Assembly (NCBI GenBank): GCA_021324185.1
Contig: JAJPJN010000129.1
Coordinates: 1 to 64,000 of the forward strand
Length of the DNA: 64,000 bases
From: Terriglobia bacterium
GTDB taxonomy: Bacteria; Acidobacteriota; Terriglobia; Bryobacterales; Bryobacteraceae
Reading direction: 5' to 3'
Below are positions 15,551 through 25,437 of this stretch, one piece after another (position 1 is the first letter of the stretch; every line of letters begins with the position of its first letter). The notes below the pieces were generated by a model that saw only the letters and a list, made by a program, of their open reading frames with translations, ran no database searches and had not been told where the DNA came from. A program made the position numbers and the translations under genes.

Positions 15551-16770
15551 AGCTTTCCCTCACCTCGTGGATCTTTATTGCGCTCGTTATCGGGACGCTG
15601 CTCGGCATTTTCACGCCCGGATTTGCCAAAAGCCTTGCCCCCATCAGCAATATTTTTCTGCGGCTTATCAAGTCGATTGTGGGACCGCTGCTTTTCGGCA
15701 CTTTGGTGTACGGCATCGCCTCTGCGGGCGAGCTGCGCACCATGGGCCGTATCGCGGCAAAATCGTTGATTTACTTCGAAGTGGTCACCACGCTGGCGTT
15801 GATCATCGGGTTGCTGGTAGTCAATATTGTTCGGCCCGGCGCCGGCATGAGTCTTACCGGAGCCATAGCAGGTTCGGGCCTGACCGCAAGACCGGTGGCG
15901 TTCTCGCAGGTGCTGGAACACGCTGTTCCGCAGAACATATTTGAATCGCTCGCGCAGAACGATGTGCTGCAAATGGTCGTGTTTTTCTTCCTTTTCGGCG
16001 CCGCCTGCGGGGCTGTCGGGAAGAAAGCGGAACCGGTGGTCAGCTTCGCTGGCTCGGTCGCGGAAGTGATGTTTCGCTACACAAAGTACGTCATGTATGT
16101 AGCGCCGTTCGGTGTAGGTGCAGCTATAGCGGTCACGATCGGTTCAAAAGGCATCGGCGTTTTGTTCGGTTTAGGGAAGTTGGTTGGGGCGCTGTATTTG
16201 GCTCTGATTCTGTTTGTTGCGCTGGTGCTGGTCCCGACGCTTGTGATCGCGGGAGTTCCCTTGGCCAGCTTCTGGCAGGCCGTCCGGCAGCCGGGCTTGA
16301 TCGCGTTTTCGACTGCATCCAGCGAAGCGGCGCTTCCTCTGGCGCTCGAAAACATGGAACGCTTCGGCGCGCCAAAGCACATCGTGGGCTTTGTGCTGCC
16401 GACGGGATACAGCTTCAACCTGACGGGCAGCACTCTTTATGTCTCGCTGGCATCGCTTTTTATCGCGCAGGCGGCGGGCATTCGCATGCCGCTCGAAACG
16501 CAGATTGCCATGATGCTGACGCTGATGCTAACCAGCAAAGGCATCGCCGGAGTTCCGCGCAGCGGGCTCGTCCTGCTGGCTGCTACCGTTGCGAGCTTTC
16601 AAATGCCGGCCGAAGGGATCACGCTGGTGATGGGTGTCGATGCGCTTCTGGATATGGGGCGCACTTGTGTGAACGTGTTAGGGAATTGCGCAGCGACCGC
16701 CGTGGTCGCTCGCTGGGAGCGCGTGCCGTTAACGGCTAAGTCGACTAAAGCGTTGGAAGTCGAAGCTTAG
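15535..16770 (+). CDS. Dicarboxylate/amino acid:cation symporter (DAACS family)
   Basis: 411 residues from a GTG start within the end of nadK. Eight-helix DAACS topology with reentrant loops is evident: LTSWIFIALVIGTLLGIF, FLRLIKSIVGPLLFGTLVYGI, VVFFFLFGAACGAVG, the serine-rich hairpin AFSTASSEAALPLALENMERFG and the NMD-type region LPTGYSFNLTGSTLYVSLASLF. The C-terminal ILxDMGRTCVNVLGNCAA equivalent is VDALLDMGRTCVNVLGNCAATAVV. It imports C4-dicarboxylates or glutamate/aspartate with Na+ or H+; substrate choice is not decidable here. Confidence 0.9.
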   Translation: MGRALKLSLTSWIFIALVIGTLLGIFTPGFAKSLAPISNIFLRLIKSIVGPLLFGTLVYGIASAGELRTMGRIAAKSLIYFEVVTTLALIIGLLVVNIVRPGAGMSLTGAIAGSGLTARPVAFSQVLEHAVPQNIFESLAQNDVLQMVVFFFLFGAACGAVGKKAEPVVSFAGSVAEVMFRYTKYVMYVAPFGVGAAIAVTIGSKGIGVLFGLGKLVGALYLALILFVALVLVPTLVIAGVPLASFWQAVRQPGLIAFSTASSEAALPLALENMERFGAPKHIVGFVLPTGYSFNLTGSTLYVSLASLFIAQAAGIRMPLETQIAMMLTLMLTSKGIAGVPRSGLVLLAATVASFQMPAEGITLVMGVDALLDMGRTCVNVLGNCAATAVVARWERVPLTAKSTKALEVEA

Positions 16771-17150
16771 AAAATGTGCTTGATGCCTCTGCCGATGCCT
16801 TTTAGGATCTTGCCGGCGCCTTTGGTGGTGCCCACCGTAGCATCTTTGCCGGCGTAAACCGCGCCTTTGCCGACATCAGTTGCGGCATCGATCGGATGCA
16901 AGGTGACTGCATCGACAGCGCCTTTCCCCGCGCCTGCAGCCGCATGGCCCGCCGCGCCCGCAGCACCTTTGCCGATATCGCCAGCGCCGCTGGCGACGTC
17001 GCCGCCCGCGCTTCGGCCATGTTTCCTTTGCTTGACGGTCCGCTGCTGCGTGGTGGTTTCCGGCGCTGGCTGCTGGTCCTGTCGCGCCAGGGCAGGCACG
17101 CCCAGCCCCACGATGAGCAGGGGCGTTAGAGACAGAGATTTGAGCCGCAT
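16767..17150 (-). CDS. Small secreted Gly/Ala-rich protein, unknown
   Basis: 127 residues from the ATG at 17150, preceded by AAGGAGAA at ideal spacing; the longer frame upstream has no such site. A signal peptide (MRLKSLSLTPLLIVGLGVPALA) is followed by a Gln/Thr/Lys-rich linker. Next comes a low-complexity Gly/Ala/Lys region with a repeating GKGA/GKDA pattern (DIGKGAAGAAGHAAAGAGKGAVDA, DVGKGAVYAGKDATVGTTKGAGKI), possibly an amphipathic helix. No enzyme motif is seen. Its 3' end overlaps that of the convergent symporter gene by four bases. Confidence 0.6.
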   Translation of the reverse strand: MRLKSLSLTPLLIVGLGVPALARQDQQPAPETTTQQRTVKQRKHGRSAGGDVASGAGDIGKGAAGAAGHAAAGAGKGAVDAVTLHPIDAATDVGKGAVYAGKDATVGTTKGAGKILKGIGRGIKHIF

Positions 17151-17184
17151 ACTTCTCCTTTTTATTGGGACGCTTTCGACAGAT

Positions 17185-17970
17185 CTATAGTTGCTTCGAG
17201 AGCCGGATACGCTCAATGCTGTTCGCTAAGCCTGTATTCTCATCGGCATCGATCAGTACGGCGTGCAGCTCAATGCCGTGCCGTGCGGCTTCCATGCGCC
17301 CGTGTAAACCGGTGAGAAAGCGGCGCAAAATCGTGTCTTTGTCGACTCCGATAACCGATTCGTAGGGTCCGGTCATTCCCGAGTCAGTCTGATAGGCGAG
17401 CCCGCGCGGCAGAATCCGTGAATCAGCCGTGGCGATGTGGGTGTGAGTTCCGATCATCGCGGTCGCCCGTCCATCGAGATACCATCCCATGGCCATTTTT
17501 TCGCTGGTCAGCTCGGCGTGGAAATCGACAAACCGGATTTTCATCTGCGGATCGAGAGCCTGCAACAACTCATCCGATTTGCGGAACGGGCAGTCGATAT
17601 TCGGCATGTGCGCGCGGCCTTGCAGATTGAGCACCGCATACGGAACGCCGTTGCGCGCTTTGCCCGTATATACGCCGTTTCCCGGTAAACCGGGCGGATA
17701 GTTGGCAGGCCGGAGAAGACGCGGCTGGTGTTCGTAATAGTCGTGGATCTCGCGCTTATCAAAGCTGTGATTGCCACCTGTAAGGACGTCGATGCCGAGA
17801 GATAGAAGCTCTTCCGCAATAAGTGGAGTGATGCCGAATCCGCCGGCGCTATTCTCGGCGTTCGCAATGACCAGGTCGACCCGGTGTTCAGTCACGAGCC
17901 GGTTCAGATGTTCAGCGACAATGGCGCGTCCACCGGAAGCGAAAATGTCGCCGATAAACAGAATGTGCAT
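17185..17970 (-). CDS. ymdB: YmdB-family metallophosphoesterase
   Basis: 261 residues matching the TIGR00282/YmdB family over its length. MHILFIGDIFASGGR, LVIANAENSAGG, DVLTGGNHSFDKREI, VDFHAELTSEKMAMGWYLDGRATAMIGTHTHIATADSRILP and MTGPYESVIGVD supply the Asp, Asn and His ligands of a dimetal phosphoesterase. The characterised Bacillus and Deinococcus members hydrolyse 2',3'-cyclic nucleotides and affect RNA turnover. In many bacteria it follows rny; no rny is next to it here, but a 6S RNA lies directly upstream on the same strand. Confidence 0.92.
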   Translation of the reverse strand: MHILFIGDIFASGGRAIVAEHLNRLVTEHRVDLVIANAENSAGGFGITPLIAEELLSLGIDVLTGGNHSFDKREIHDYYEHQPRLLRPANYPPGLPGNGVYTGKARNGVPYAVLNLQGRAHMPNIDCPFRKSDELLQALDPQMKIRFVDFHAELTSEKMAMGWYLDGRATAMIGTHTHIATADSRILPRGLAYQTDSGMTGPYESVIGVDKDTILRRFLTGLHGRMEAARHGIELHAVLIDADENTGLANSIERIRLSKQL

Positions 17971-18021
17971 TCAATTTCATCTCGCGTACAACGGCGCCAA
18001 ACGCCTGTGCGCTCGAAATAA

Positions 18022-18232
18022 GAAAACGTTCCCGGCGAGAGCTTCCGGCAGGCCTCCGTCATTGACCCCTAAGAGAACAGGGGGGAATCCTCCGAGCGCC
18101 TTTAGGCTTCTCCATGGCATCTGACGACACCGGAGCCTGCACACCAGCACTTAATTCGAGTGGGACTCCATGACATTGACTATCGGATCAATTTTTTGGA
18201 GACCGAGCGGACGCTCTCGCGGGGAACGCTTC
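18022..18232 (-). ncRNA. ssrS: 6S RNA
   Basis: Recognised from structure and sequence on the minus strand between ymdB and the pectinase gene. The ends form a long closing stem: CGTTCCCCGCGAGAGC (18228-18213) pairs with GCTCTCGCCGGGAACG (18042-18027), 15 of 16 positions matching. The 3' half reads GAGAAGCCTAAAGGCGCTCG, ...ATTCCCCCCTGTTCTC, then TTAGGGGTCAATGACGG and AGGCCTGCCGGAAGC. This closely follows the E. coli order GAGAAGCCUUAAAAC, ...AUUCACC, GGGUUACAGCCUGCGGCGG, and it includes the small hairpin in the 3' side of the central bubble (CCCCT/AGGGG). A U-rich tail (TTTTCTTATTTC) follows. 6S RNA mimics an open promoter and sequesters housekeeping RNA polymerase. Exact ends are estimates. 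Nothing else is evident in the 18233-18384 gap. Confidence 0.85.
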
Positions 18233-18384
18233 TTTCCGCAGAATACCAGAGAGCTACCGTGGCCCGGTAGAACGATTTCAATTTTTCTAAAAGCTGCGTT
18301 TACTTCTTTTTGTTTGACCGAATGCCGCACTGGCTCTAAGTTGGCACCAAGCAGTTGTTGAGCCGATTAAAAAGAGAGGGAACG

Positions 18385-21300
18385 TTGTTTATTGGATCGC
18401 TGAGCCGTGCCGCCGCAATTTCTGCCATTTTGCTGGGCAGTTTGGATGTTAGGGCGATTGCACAAGATACCCGAACAGTGACTGAGCCGGTTTTCCCGGC
18501 ATCCTGCACAGTTTTGACGGCGCAATTGGCGGCCACAAATGGAGATTTGCCGGCTGCCGATGAGAACAGCTTTGACACGCAGCGCATTCAGGACGCCATC
18601 AATACTTGTACGGCGGGACAGGCTGTGGAGCTTGCGCCGGGAGCGTCCGGGAATAATGCGTTTCTAATACAGCCCATTCAGCTTGCCTCAGGCGTCACGC
18701 TGCTGGTAGATGCCGGCGTGACGGTTTTTGCGTCACGCAACCCGCGCGACTACGATGTACAGCCAAATTCCTGCGGGATTGTGGCGGCGTCGAGTGCCGG
18801 GTGCCAGCCCATCATCACGATCAAAAACGCTTCCAACAGCGGTGTGATGGGGTTCGGCAAGATTGACGGGCGAGGCGGGGACACACTGCTCGGCCCCGGC
18901 GCGCCGGCCAACACCTCCTGGTGGGATCTGGCGAGTCAGGCACAGCAGGAGAATTTGAGCCAGTTTGTTCCCCAGACGCTGAACATTTCGAATTCGAATA
19001 ACATCACGCTATACAAAATCACGCTCAAGAACTCACCGACTTTTCACGTTGCCACCAGCAACCTGAACGGCTTCACGGTATGGGGAATCAAGATTACGAC
19101 GCCATACTCAGCGCGCAATACAGATGGAATCGACCCTGGCAATTCGACGAATGTCACGATTACGAACAGCTATATCTCGGATGGCGACGACGAAATTGCA
19201 GTGGGCGCTTCCCATGCCGGTTCCTCGAACATTTCGATCACCAACGATCACTTATACGACGGCCACGGCGTATCGATTGGGAGTTACACCACGGGCGGAG
19301 TGACCAACATGCTTGTGGATCACGTGATGATGGCGGGCGATACGGCCGACCCAAACGCAAACGGTATCCGCATCAAGTCGGCCGACGACCGCGGCGGTAC
19401 TTTGACCAACATCACATACCAGAACATGTGCATCAAGAATGTCAGATCCTTGTTGCAGTTCAACCCGCTATACAACACAAATTCCGGCACGCTGATTCCA
19501 TACTTCAAGTCCATTGCGCTGAGTAACGTCCACTTTCTCACGGAAGGCAGCGTGGAACTGGACGGCGCCGATGCAGACCATCCGCTCGGGCTGACTCTCG
19601 ACAACGTGATTTTCGATTCGCTCAAGCCGAGCGACCTGACACCGGCGCCGCAGTATGCAAACATCACGCTCGGCCCCGGTCCGGTTTCAAGCAACCTCGT
19701 GAGCAATCTTTCGGGCACGGGCGTAACGGTGACCAACAACATCACGAATCTCAACGAAGCCCCGTTCAGTTGCACGAATGCGTTTGCCTATTTGGCGGGC
19801 GAATTAACTGGGCCATCTGCAACCGTGAACGGCGGTCAGGTGGTTAATTTGATTGCAATTGTGCAACCGGTGATGGCGGGCGCAGCGCTTCCAACCGGGA
19901 GCGTGCAGATTCTCGAGAACGGGAATGTAGCAGGAACCGCCACTCTTTCCGGAAGAAGCGATCTGGTGAACATTGCCCTGACCAATGTTACACAGGGGCA
20001 GCATACGTACACGGCCAGTTACTCGGGTGATGGGAATTACGCGCCGCTTTCTTTCGGCTCTTATACAGTGACAGTCAATGCCGCATCGGGGGCGCAAAGC
20101 CAGACAACATTGCAGGGAGCGTCCGGAACTGTTTATTACGGGACACCGCTGCAGCTTTCCGCGACCGTTTCCGGTTCAGGTGCGACGCCGACGGGATCAG
20201 TTGAGTTTTCGTCGGGGAACACCGTTCTAGCAACGGTACCGCTCTCTTCGGGAACCGCAACGTACACGCTGGCGGGATTGCCGGCGGGGCAGTACTCGAT
20301 CACAGCGGCCTACACCGGTGATCAGAACTACGCAGGGTCGATATCCGCTTCATCATCGCTCACCGTTTCGCCTGAGCCGACGCAAACATCTCTGCAGTCT
20401 TCAGCCACGCAGGCGAACTACGGACAAACGGTAACACTGACGGCGACAGTTTCATCTTCAATTGGCACGCCGCCGGGCACAGTCGCCTTCTACGATTCCT
20501 CGACTCTGATTGGAACTGCCGCACTCGCGAATGGCACCGCAACAGTCAATGCCGCCCTGGCTACGGGCACGCATACAGTCACGGCGTCGTACGTTGCCAC
20601 GCAAAACTTTTCTGCGTCGACATCGGGTCAGGTCACGATCACGATAAATCTGTCTTCGAATGCGACGCTAAGCACGCTTCCTGAGACATTGCCTTACACC
20701 ATTTCAACCTTGGCGGGCGGGGCTAGCTCGAATTGTGCGGCGGGCAACGGCATCGGTGACGGCTGCCCCGCTACACAGGTGGTGCTTTCGAGCGATCTGC
20801 GCGGCGTTACTGCCGATCCCCTGGGTAACATCGTGTTCACCGATACCAATAACAACCGGATTCGGAAGATTAGCGCGACTACCGGCATTATCTCCACGAT
20901 TGCCGGTGGGGGCACGGCCTGCGCCGCTAAGATCGACAGTTACGGTGATGGCTGTCCGGCAACACAGACCGGAAACTTTAACCATCCGCGCGGGGTTTGG
21001 ACCGATGCGAGCGGGAATATATTTATCGCCGGCTATAACGACAACCTGATCCATGAAATACAGGCATCTACCGGAAACATGGTGATGATTGCTGGCGCGC
21101 TTTCGGGCGGCAGCGGCCTATCGGGCGCCGGAGCAGATAATGTGCCTGCCACGAGCTCGGCGCTAAAAGGACCGCGGGGTGTCTGGACAGACCTGAACGG
21201 CAATATCTATATCTCCGATAGCGGCAATAACAAAGTTCGTGTCGTTTACCAGGGCGGCCTGATTCCGAATGTGGCGACTCCCGTTGTGGGCAATATCTAC

Positions 21301-24300
21301 ACGGTCGCGGGAAATGGAACTGCTGGTACGGCCGGGGATGGAGGCCCGGCAAACGCCCCCGGTGTTGAGATCAACAATACACAAGGCGGCGTAACGGATG
21401 TAAACGGCAACGTCTTCATTGCGGATGGCGGCGGGCGTGTGCGCGTGGTGTACATGGGCGGGACTATTGTCGCGCAGTTGATTGCAACGGAAAACAGCGG
21501 CGTGACGGCCCAGGTGGGGTATATCTACTCGATTGCCGGCGGTGGCAGCACACCGGGCAGCACTACACCGGCATTGGCTACCAGTGTGGCCCTCAGTGGA
21601 CCCCAAAAACTGGCGCTCGATCCGGATGGAAATCTCTATATCAGCGATTCCAGCGCGAACGCAGTCTGGTTTCTGGACATCCGCAGCGGCTACATTCGTT
21701 TGATTGCGGGCGGCACAAAGACGGTGTGCGCCAACGCCACGGATACGATCGGCGACGGCTGCCCGGCAACTCAGGCAACTATTACATCTGGCGGAAATGG
21801 TATCGGCATTGGCCTGGATAATAAAGGAAACCTGTATGTCACAGATACAACCGATCTGCGCATTCGCAAAGTATCGACGAATACGAGCTTCAGCGCCACA
21901 GCAGTAAATAGTTCGCAGACTCAGACGCTATTCGTTCACTACATACCCGGTGATGGCCCGGCTACACAAACGCCATTTACAATTCCAAGTAGCTATAAAG
22001 ATTTTTCGCTGGGCGCGCCCTCCTGCGCAACCAATGCAGATGCAAGTACCGATTGCTTTATAACTGCGCAATTTACTCCTCTGGTTCCCGGTTGGCGAGG
22101 AGCGCCGCTTAGTATCGTTTCAAAAGCTCCCGCAACAACTTATGCCGGGCTACAAGGCATCGGGACGGGTGCCGGCGGCGCAATCGATCCAGCAACGCAA
22201 CTGAATATCGGAAGCGGGATCGTTCCGCAGGGTGTGGCTACGGATTCTGGGCAGAACGTATACGTCTCAGACGGTGCTACGGGCAGTGTCTTAAAATTTG
22301 CGCCGGGGAGCAGTTCTCCGGCGGCAATCGGCGCCGGGTTTATTTCCCCGCAAGGTTTGGCCGTCGATAGCGCGGGGGACGTGTATGTAGCCGATATGCG
22401 CGCGCCGTCGGTAGAACGCATCGCGCCGGATGGAACCCTCACTTCTATCGGTAGCAACTGGAAATCGCCCAAAGGCATTACGTTGGATGCCAACGGGAAT
22501 CTTTATGTCGCCGATCCGGGCCAGGCAAAAGTGATCGAAATAGCTCCGAATCTTACATATGAGATGACTGTCGGCAGCGGCTTTACCTCGCCCGTTTCGG
22601 TCGCGGTGGATCCATCCTTCAACGTCTATGTGGCTGATAACTCAACTGGTGCGGTCACGAAGATTACACCGGCCGGTGCAACCAGCACGATAAATACTTC
22701 GGCAGCATCGCCGAGCGCACTCGCAACGGACGCCGCAGGAAATCTGTATGTACTGGATTCGGCTTCACTGGATGTGATCCTGGTGGCCTTGTCCGGAATT
22801 GGGCCCGCACCGATTGCTGCAAACCTGCAAGCACCCGCAGCAATTGCGATCGATGGAACAGGCAACGCTTATATCGCAGATAGCGGCAAGAGCTCTATTG
22901 TCGAACTCGAGCGCACGCAGGGCGTGTTGACGTTCGGAGATACGGCTACGACGCTTACGGCTGTGCTTACAAGCATCGGGAACCAGCCGATAACGCCATC
23001 CGGCTCGGGATTCACACAGACAGACGCCAACGACTTCAACTTATCCACGGCAGGCACCCGCGGCTGCAATTTCAGTAACACCCTGGCAGCGGGCCTTGCC
23101 TGTACGCTTTCTGCGCAATTTACGCCGAAGCAGACCGGCGCGCTCACAGACTTCGCGACCTTTACGGGGAATTATGCAAATCTGTCATTTGCAAATCCGC
23201 AATCGTTGCAGTTGGTTTTGAACGGAAATGCATCTTCGACGGTATCGCCGACTTCTGTGGCGCTAAGCATTCAGCCACCCTCGCCGGTTTACGGACAAAC
23301 GATTAACGCACAGATCATTGTATCTTCAAGTGCAGGAACTCCGAGTGGTTCGGTGACTATCTCGCTCGATGGCGCGGCGATTACAACGGCCGGCTTGGGA
23401 CCGAACGGAAGCGCAACTGTTCCACTATCTGGCGTTACTGCAGGGAAACACACTTTGTCCGCTGTTTATGGAGGCAACGCGTCCTTTTCCGGCTCTTCGA
23501 ATAGCCTGACCTTTAGCGTTGCACAGGCGTCTACGACGATTACGTGGAATCCTCCGTCCACGAGTATCGTTTACGGCAATACTCTTGCGAGCACGCTGAA
23601 TGCGACTGCTCCCGTTCCGGGCACATTTGCATACAGCGCGACATCGACGGCCGGAACAACCGCCGTGAATGGATCGACCATTCTGACGGTAGGCACGTAT
23701 ACCCTTACGGCGATGTTTACGCCGACAGATTCGACCGACTATTCAGCAGCCAGCGCGCAGATCACATTGGCCGTGACGAAAGCCGGAACGAGCACCGGCG
23801 CCGGGATTACTCAAACTGTCGTCGCATCAGACAATTCGGGCAATTTTACTTCAATCGGCGCTGCACTGCAATCTTTGCCAGCGACTGGCGGTTCGCTCTA
23901 TATTAAACCTGGAAGTTATAAAGAACAGGTCATTGTAAAAACGCCGAATGTCGCGGTGTACGGATTGGGTGGCGATCCAACTAAGGTCATCATCACCGAT
24001 GATTTGTCGGCCGGGCCCAATAACTTCAATGGAAAACTGGGAGATCAGGGGTCGGCAACCGTGCAGGTTCTAGCGGACGGCTTTTATGCAGATCACCTGA
24101 CGCTCGAAAATACATTTGACCTGGAGCAGAATCAGGACACTACGCCCAATGCGCAAGCGCTAGCTTTGTGGGTTAGCGCCGATAAAGCAGTATTTAACAA
24201 CTTAAATTTCATCGGGCGGCAGGATACCGTTTATGGGGGATCCAAAGGTTGTACCAGTACGACCTGTACGCCGGCGCGACAGTACTTCTATAACGCCTAC

Positions 24301-25422
24301 GTCGAAGGAAACGTCGATTATATTTTTGGTGATGGCGCTACGGTGTTCGAATCATCGATTATCCACACGGTCTATCACGGAACCGCCAACGGCGAGGCGA
24401 CCATAACAGCGCAAAACAAGAAGTATACCGGGAGTGGAAGCTATCTCAGTGGCGAAGTCTTCTCGAATAGCACGCTAACGGCTGAGAATGACAGCGGCAC
24501 GATGACCAATCTGTACCTGGGGCGCCCCTGGGGCACTTATTCGACGAATGTCTGGCTGAATACGAATATGGCTGCGCCTGTTAATCCAGCAGGCTGGATC
24601 GAATTTACGCCCGGTGTGACGAATAATCTACCAACCAGCGACTACGCCGAATACAATTCGTACGGACCTGGCGCGGCTGGCCCAAGGGAGCAATATGCGA
24701 TCCAACTTACAGCGACGACAGCGGCGGCCTGGCAGCCTCTCACGTTTCTGGCAGGTAGCGACGGATGGAATCCACAGGCTGCGCTCGCGCAAGGCGCGGC
24801 CGGCGTGGTACCTGCGGCCAATTCCATTACCTCCAGCCAGGGCGAGAAATTCACAATTGTGGCCCGGATTGCTCCTGCTGTGAGCGGCATACCGACCGGA
24901 ACCGTCACGTTTCTGGATAACGGTTCCACATTAACCACCGTGAATGTCGATGCGAGCGGTGAGGTGATGTTGGATGGATCGACGCTCGGCCCGGGCCAGC
25001 ACTCGATTACCTTGCAATATTCGGGCGATTCGAATTTTGCCAGCAGCACTTCGGCGGCCCTGACGGTTAATATAAGCAGCGGCTGCGCCACGGATGTGAC
25101 ATCGCAAGTTACCGTGACACGCGGGGGATTCCGCTTTAATCATGGAACGAACATGTTTGTCGAGACGGTGACCGTCACAAACAATGGAACCGGTTCGTTG
25201 ACCACGCCTGTGCTGGTACTGGATAATCTCAGCTCCAATGCGAAGCTCGCAAATGCAGGTGGAACAACGCAATGCGCGGCGCCGACGGGGAGCCCGTGGA
25301 TTGCCCTTACGACGCCGCTGGAGCCCGGGCAATCGACCAGCGTGAACTTAAACTTTTCGGATCCAAGCATGTCGGCTATTCAATACAGCTATCGTGTCCT
25401 GGCAGGCAGCGGAAGTTATTAA
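18385..25422 (+). CDS. Giant secreted pectinase: polygalacturonase (GH28) + propellers/Ig domains + pectinesterase (CE8)
   Basis: About 2,345 residues. The TTG at 18385 is chosen because GAGAGGGA lies just upstream and a signal peptide (GSLSRAAAISAILLGSLDVRAIAQ) follows; a TTG at 18355 is possible. Order (residues from 18385): GH28 parallel beta-helix ~60-465 with NTDGID (245-250), DGDDE (266-270), GHG (293-295) and RIKS; Ig-like repeats ~472-758; NHL/Vgb beta-propeller blades ~770-1510 (GNIVFTDTNNNRIRKIS and many variants); a choice-of-anchor/HYDIN-like domain; Ig-like ~1620-1800; a CE8 pectinesterase ~1810-2100 with GRQDTVY (Asp 1947), GNVDYIFG (Asp 1978) and LGRPWG (Arg 2047); an Ig-like domain; and a C-terminal module with no enzymatic motif. 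It would de-esterify and cut homogalacturonan outside the cell. All recognised catalytic residues are intact. Confidence 0.9.
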   Translation: MFIGSLSRAAAISAILLGSLDVRAIAQDTRTVTEPVFPASCTVLTAQLAATNGDLPAADENSFDTQRIQDAINTCTAGQAVELAPGASGNNAFLIQPIQLASGVTLLVDAGVTVFASRNPRDYDVQPNSCGIVAASSAGCQPIITIKNASNSGVMGFGKIDGRGGDTLLGPGAPANTSWWDLASQAQQENLSQFVPQTLNISNSNNITLYKITLKNSPTFHVATSNLNGFTVWGIKITTPYSARNTDGIDPGNSTNVTITNSYISDGDDEIAVGASHAGSSNISITNDHLYDGHGVSIGSYTTGGVTNMLVDHVMMAGDTADPNANGIRIKSADDRGGTLTNITYQNMCIKNVRSLLQFNPLYNTNSGTLIPYFKSIALSNVHFLTEGSVELDGADADHPLGLTLDNVIFDSLKPSDLTPAPQYANITLGPGPVSSNLVSNLSGTGVTVTNNITNLNEAPFSCTNAFAYLAGELTGPSATVNGGQVVNLIAIVQPVMAGAALPTGSVQILENGNVAGTATLSGRSDLVNIALTNVTQGQHTYTASYSGDGNYAPLSFGSYTVTVNAASGAQSQTTLQGASGTVYYGTPLQLSATVSGSGATPTGSVEFSSGNTVLATVPLSSGTATYTLAGLPAGQYSITAAYTGDQNYAGSISASSSLTVSPEPTQTSLQSSATQANYGQTVTLTATVSSSIGTPPGTVAFYDSSTLIGTAALANGTATVNAALATGTHTVTASYVATQNFSASTSGQVTITINLSSNATLSTLPETLPYTISTLAGGASSNCAAGNGIGDGCPATQVVLSSDLRGVTADPLGNIVFTDTNNNRIRKISATTGIISTIAGGGTACAAKIDSYGDGCPATQTGNFNHPRGVWTDASGNIFIAGYNDNLIHEIQASTGNMVMIAGALSGGSGLSGAGADNVPATSSALKGPRGVWTDLNGNIYISDSGNNKVRVVYQGGLIPNVATPVVGNIYTVAGNGTAGTAGDGGPANAPGVEINNTQGGVTDVNGNVFIADGGGRVRVVYMGGTIVAQLIATENSGVTAQVGYIYSIAGGGSTPGSTTPALATSVALSGPQKLALDPDGNLYISDSSANAVWFLDIRSGYIRLIAGGTKTVCANATDTIGDGCPATQATITSGGNGIGIGLDNKGNLYVTDTTDLRIRKVSTNTSFSATAVNSSQTQTLFVHYIPGDGPATQTPFTIPSSYKDFSLGAPSCATNADASTDCFITAQFTPLVPGWRGAPLSIVSKAPATTYAGLQGIGTGAGGAIDPATQLNIGSGIVPQGVATDSGQNVYVSDGATGSVLKFAPGSSSPAAIGAGFISPQGLAVDSAGDVYVADMRAPSVERIAPDGTLTSIGSNWKSPKGITLDANGNLYVADPGQAKVIEIAPNLTYEMTVGSGFTSPVSVAVDPSFNVYVADNSTGAVTKITPAGATSTINTSAASPSALATDAAGNLYVLDSASLDVILVALSGIGPAPIAANLQAPAAIAIDGTGNAYIADSGKSSIVELERTQGVLTFGDTATTLTAVLTSIGNQPITPSGSGFTQTDANDFNLSTAGTRGCNFSNTLAAGLACTLSAQFTPKQTGALTDFATFTGNYANLSFANPQSLQLVLNGNASSTVSPTSVALSIQPPSPVYGQTINAQIIVSSSAGTPSGSVTISLDGAAITTAGLGPNGSATVPLSGVTAGKHTLSAVYGGNASFSGSSNSLTFSVAQASTTITWNPPSTSIVYGNTLASTLNATAPVPGTFAYSATSTAGTTAVNGSTILTVGTYTLTAMFTPTDSTDYSAASAQITLAVTKAGTSTGAGITQTVVASDNSGNFTSIGAALQSLPATGGSLYIKPGSYKEQVIVKTPNVAVYGLGGDPTKVIITDDLSAGPNNFNGKLGDQGSATVQVLADGFYADHLTLENTFDLEQNQDTTPNAQALALWVSADKAVFNNLNFIGRQDTVYGGSKGCTSTTCTPARQYFYNAYVEGNVDYIFGDGATVFESSIIHTVYHGTANGEATITAQNKKYTGSGSYLSGEVFSNSTLTAENDSGTMTNLYLGRPWGTYSTNVWLNTNMAAPVNPAGWIEFTPGVTNNLPTSDYAEYNSYGPGAAGPREQYAIQLTATTAAAWQPLTFLAGSDGWNPQAALAQGAAGVVPAANSITSSQGEKFTIVARIAPAVSGIPTGTVTFLDNGSTLTTVNVDASGEVMLDGSTLGPGQHSITLQYSGDSNFASSTSAALTVNISSGCATDVTSQVTVTRGGFRFNHGTNMFVETVTVTNNGTGSLTTPVLVLDNLSSNAKLANAGGTTQCAAPTGSPWIALTTPLEPGQSTSVNLNFSDPSMSAIQYSYRVLAGSGSY

Positions 25423-25437
25423 TAGAAGGAGGCTATT

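Noticed and set aside
18170-18361. Plus-strand 63-codon open frame between ymdB and the pectinase
   Set aside because: It lies antisense to the 6S RNA, has no ribosome-binding site and no protein-like composition.
19800-23790. Repeated DNA within the pectinase gene as a possible CRISPR or satellite array
   Set aside because: The similarity is at protein level (Ig-like and propeller blades); there are no regularly spaced identical DNA repeats.
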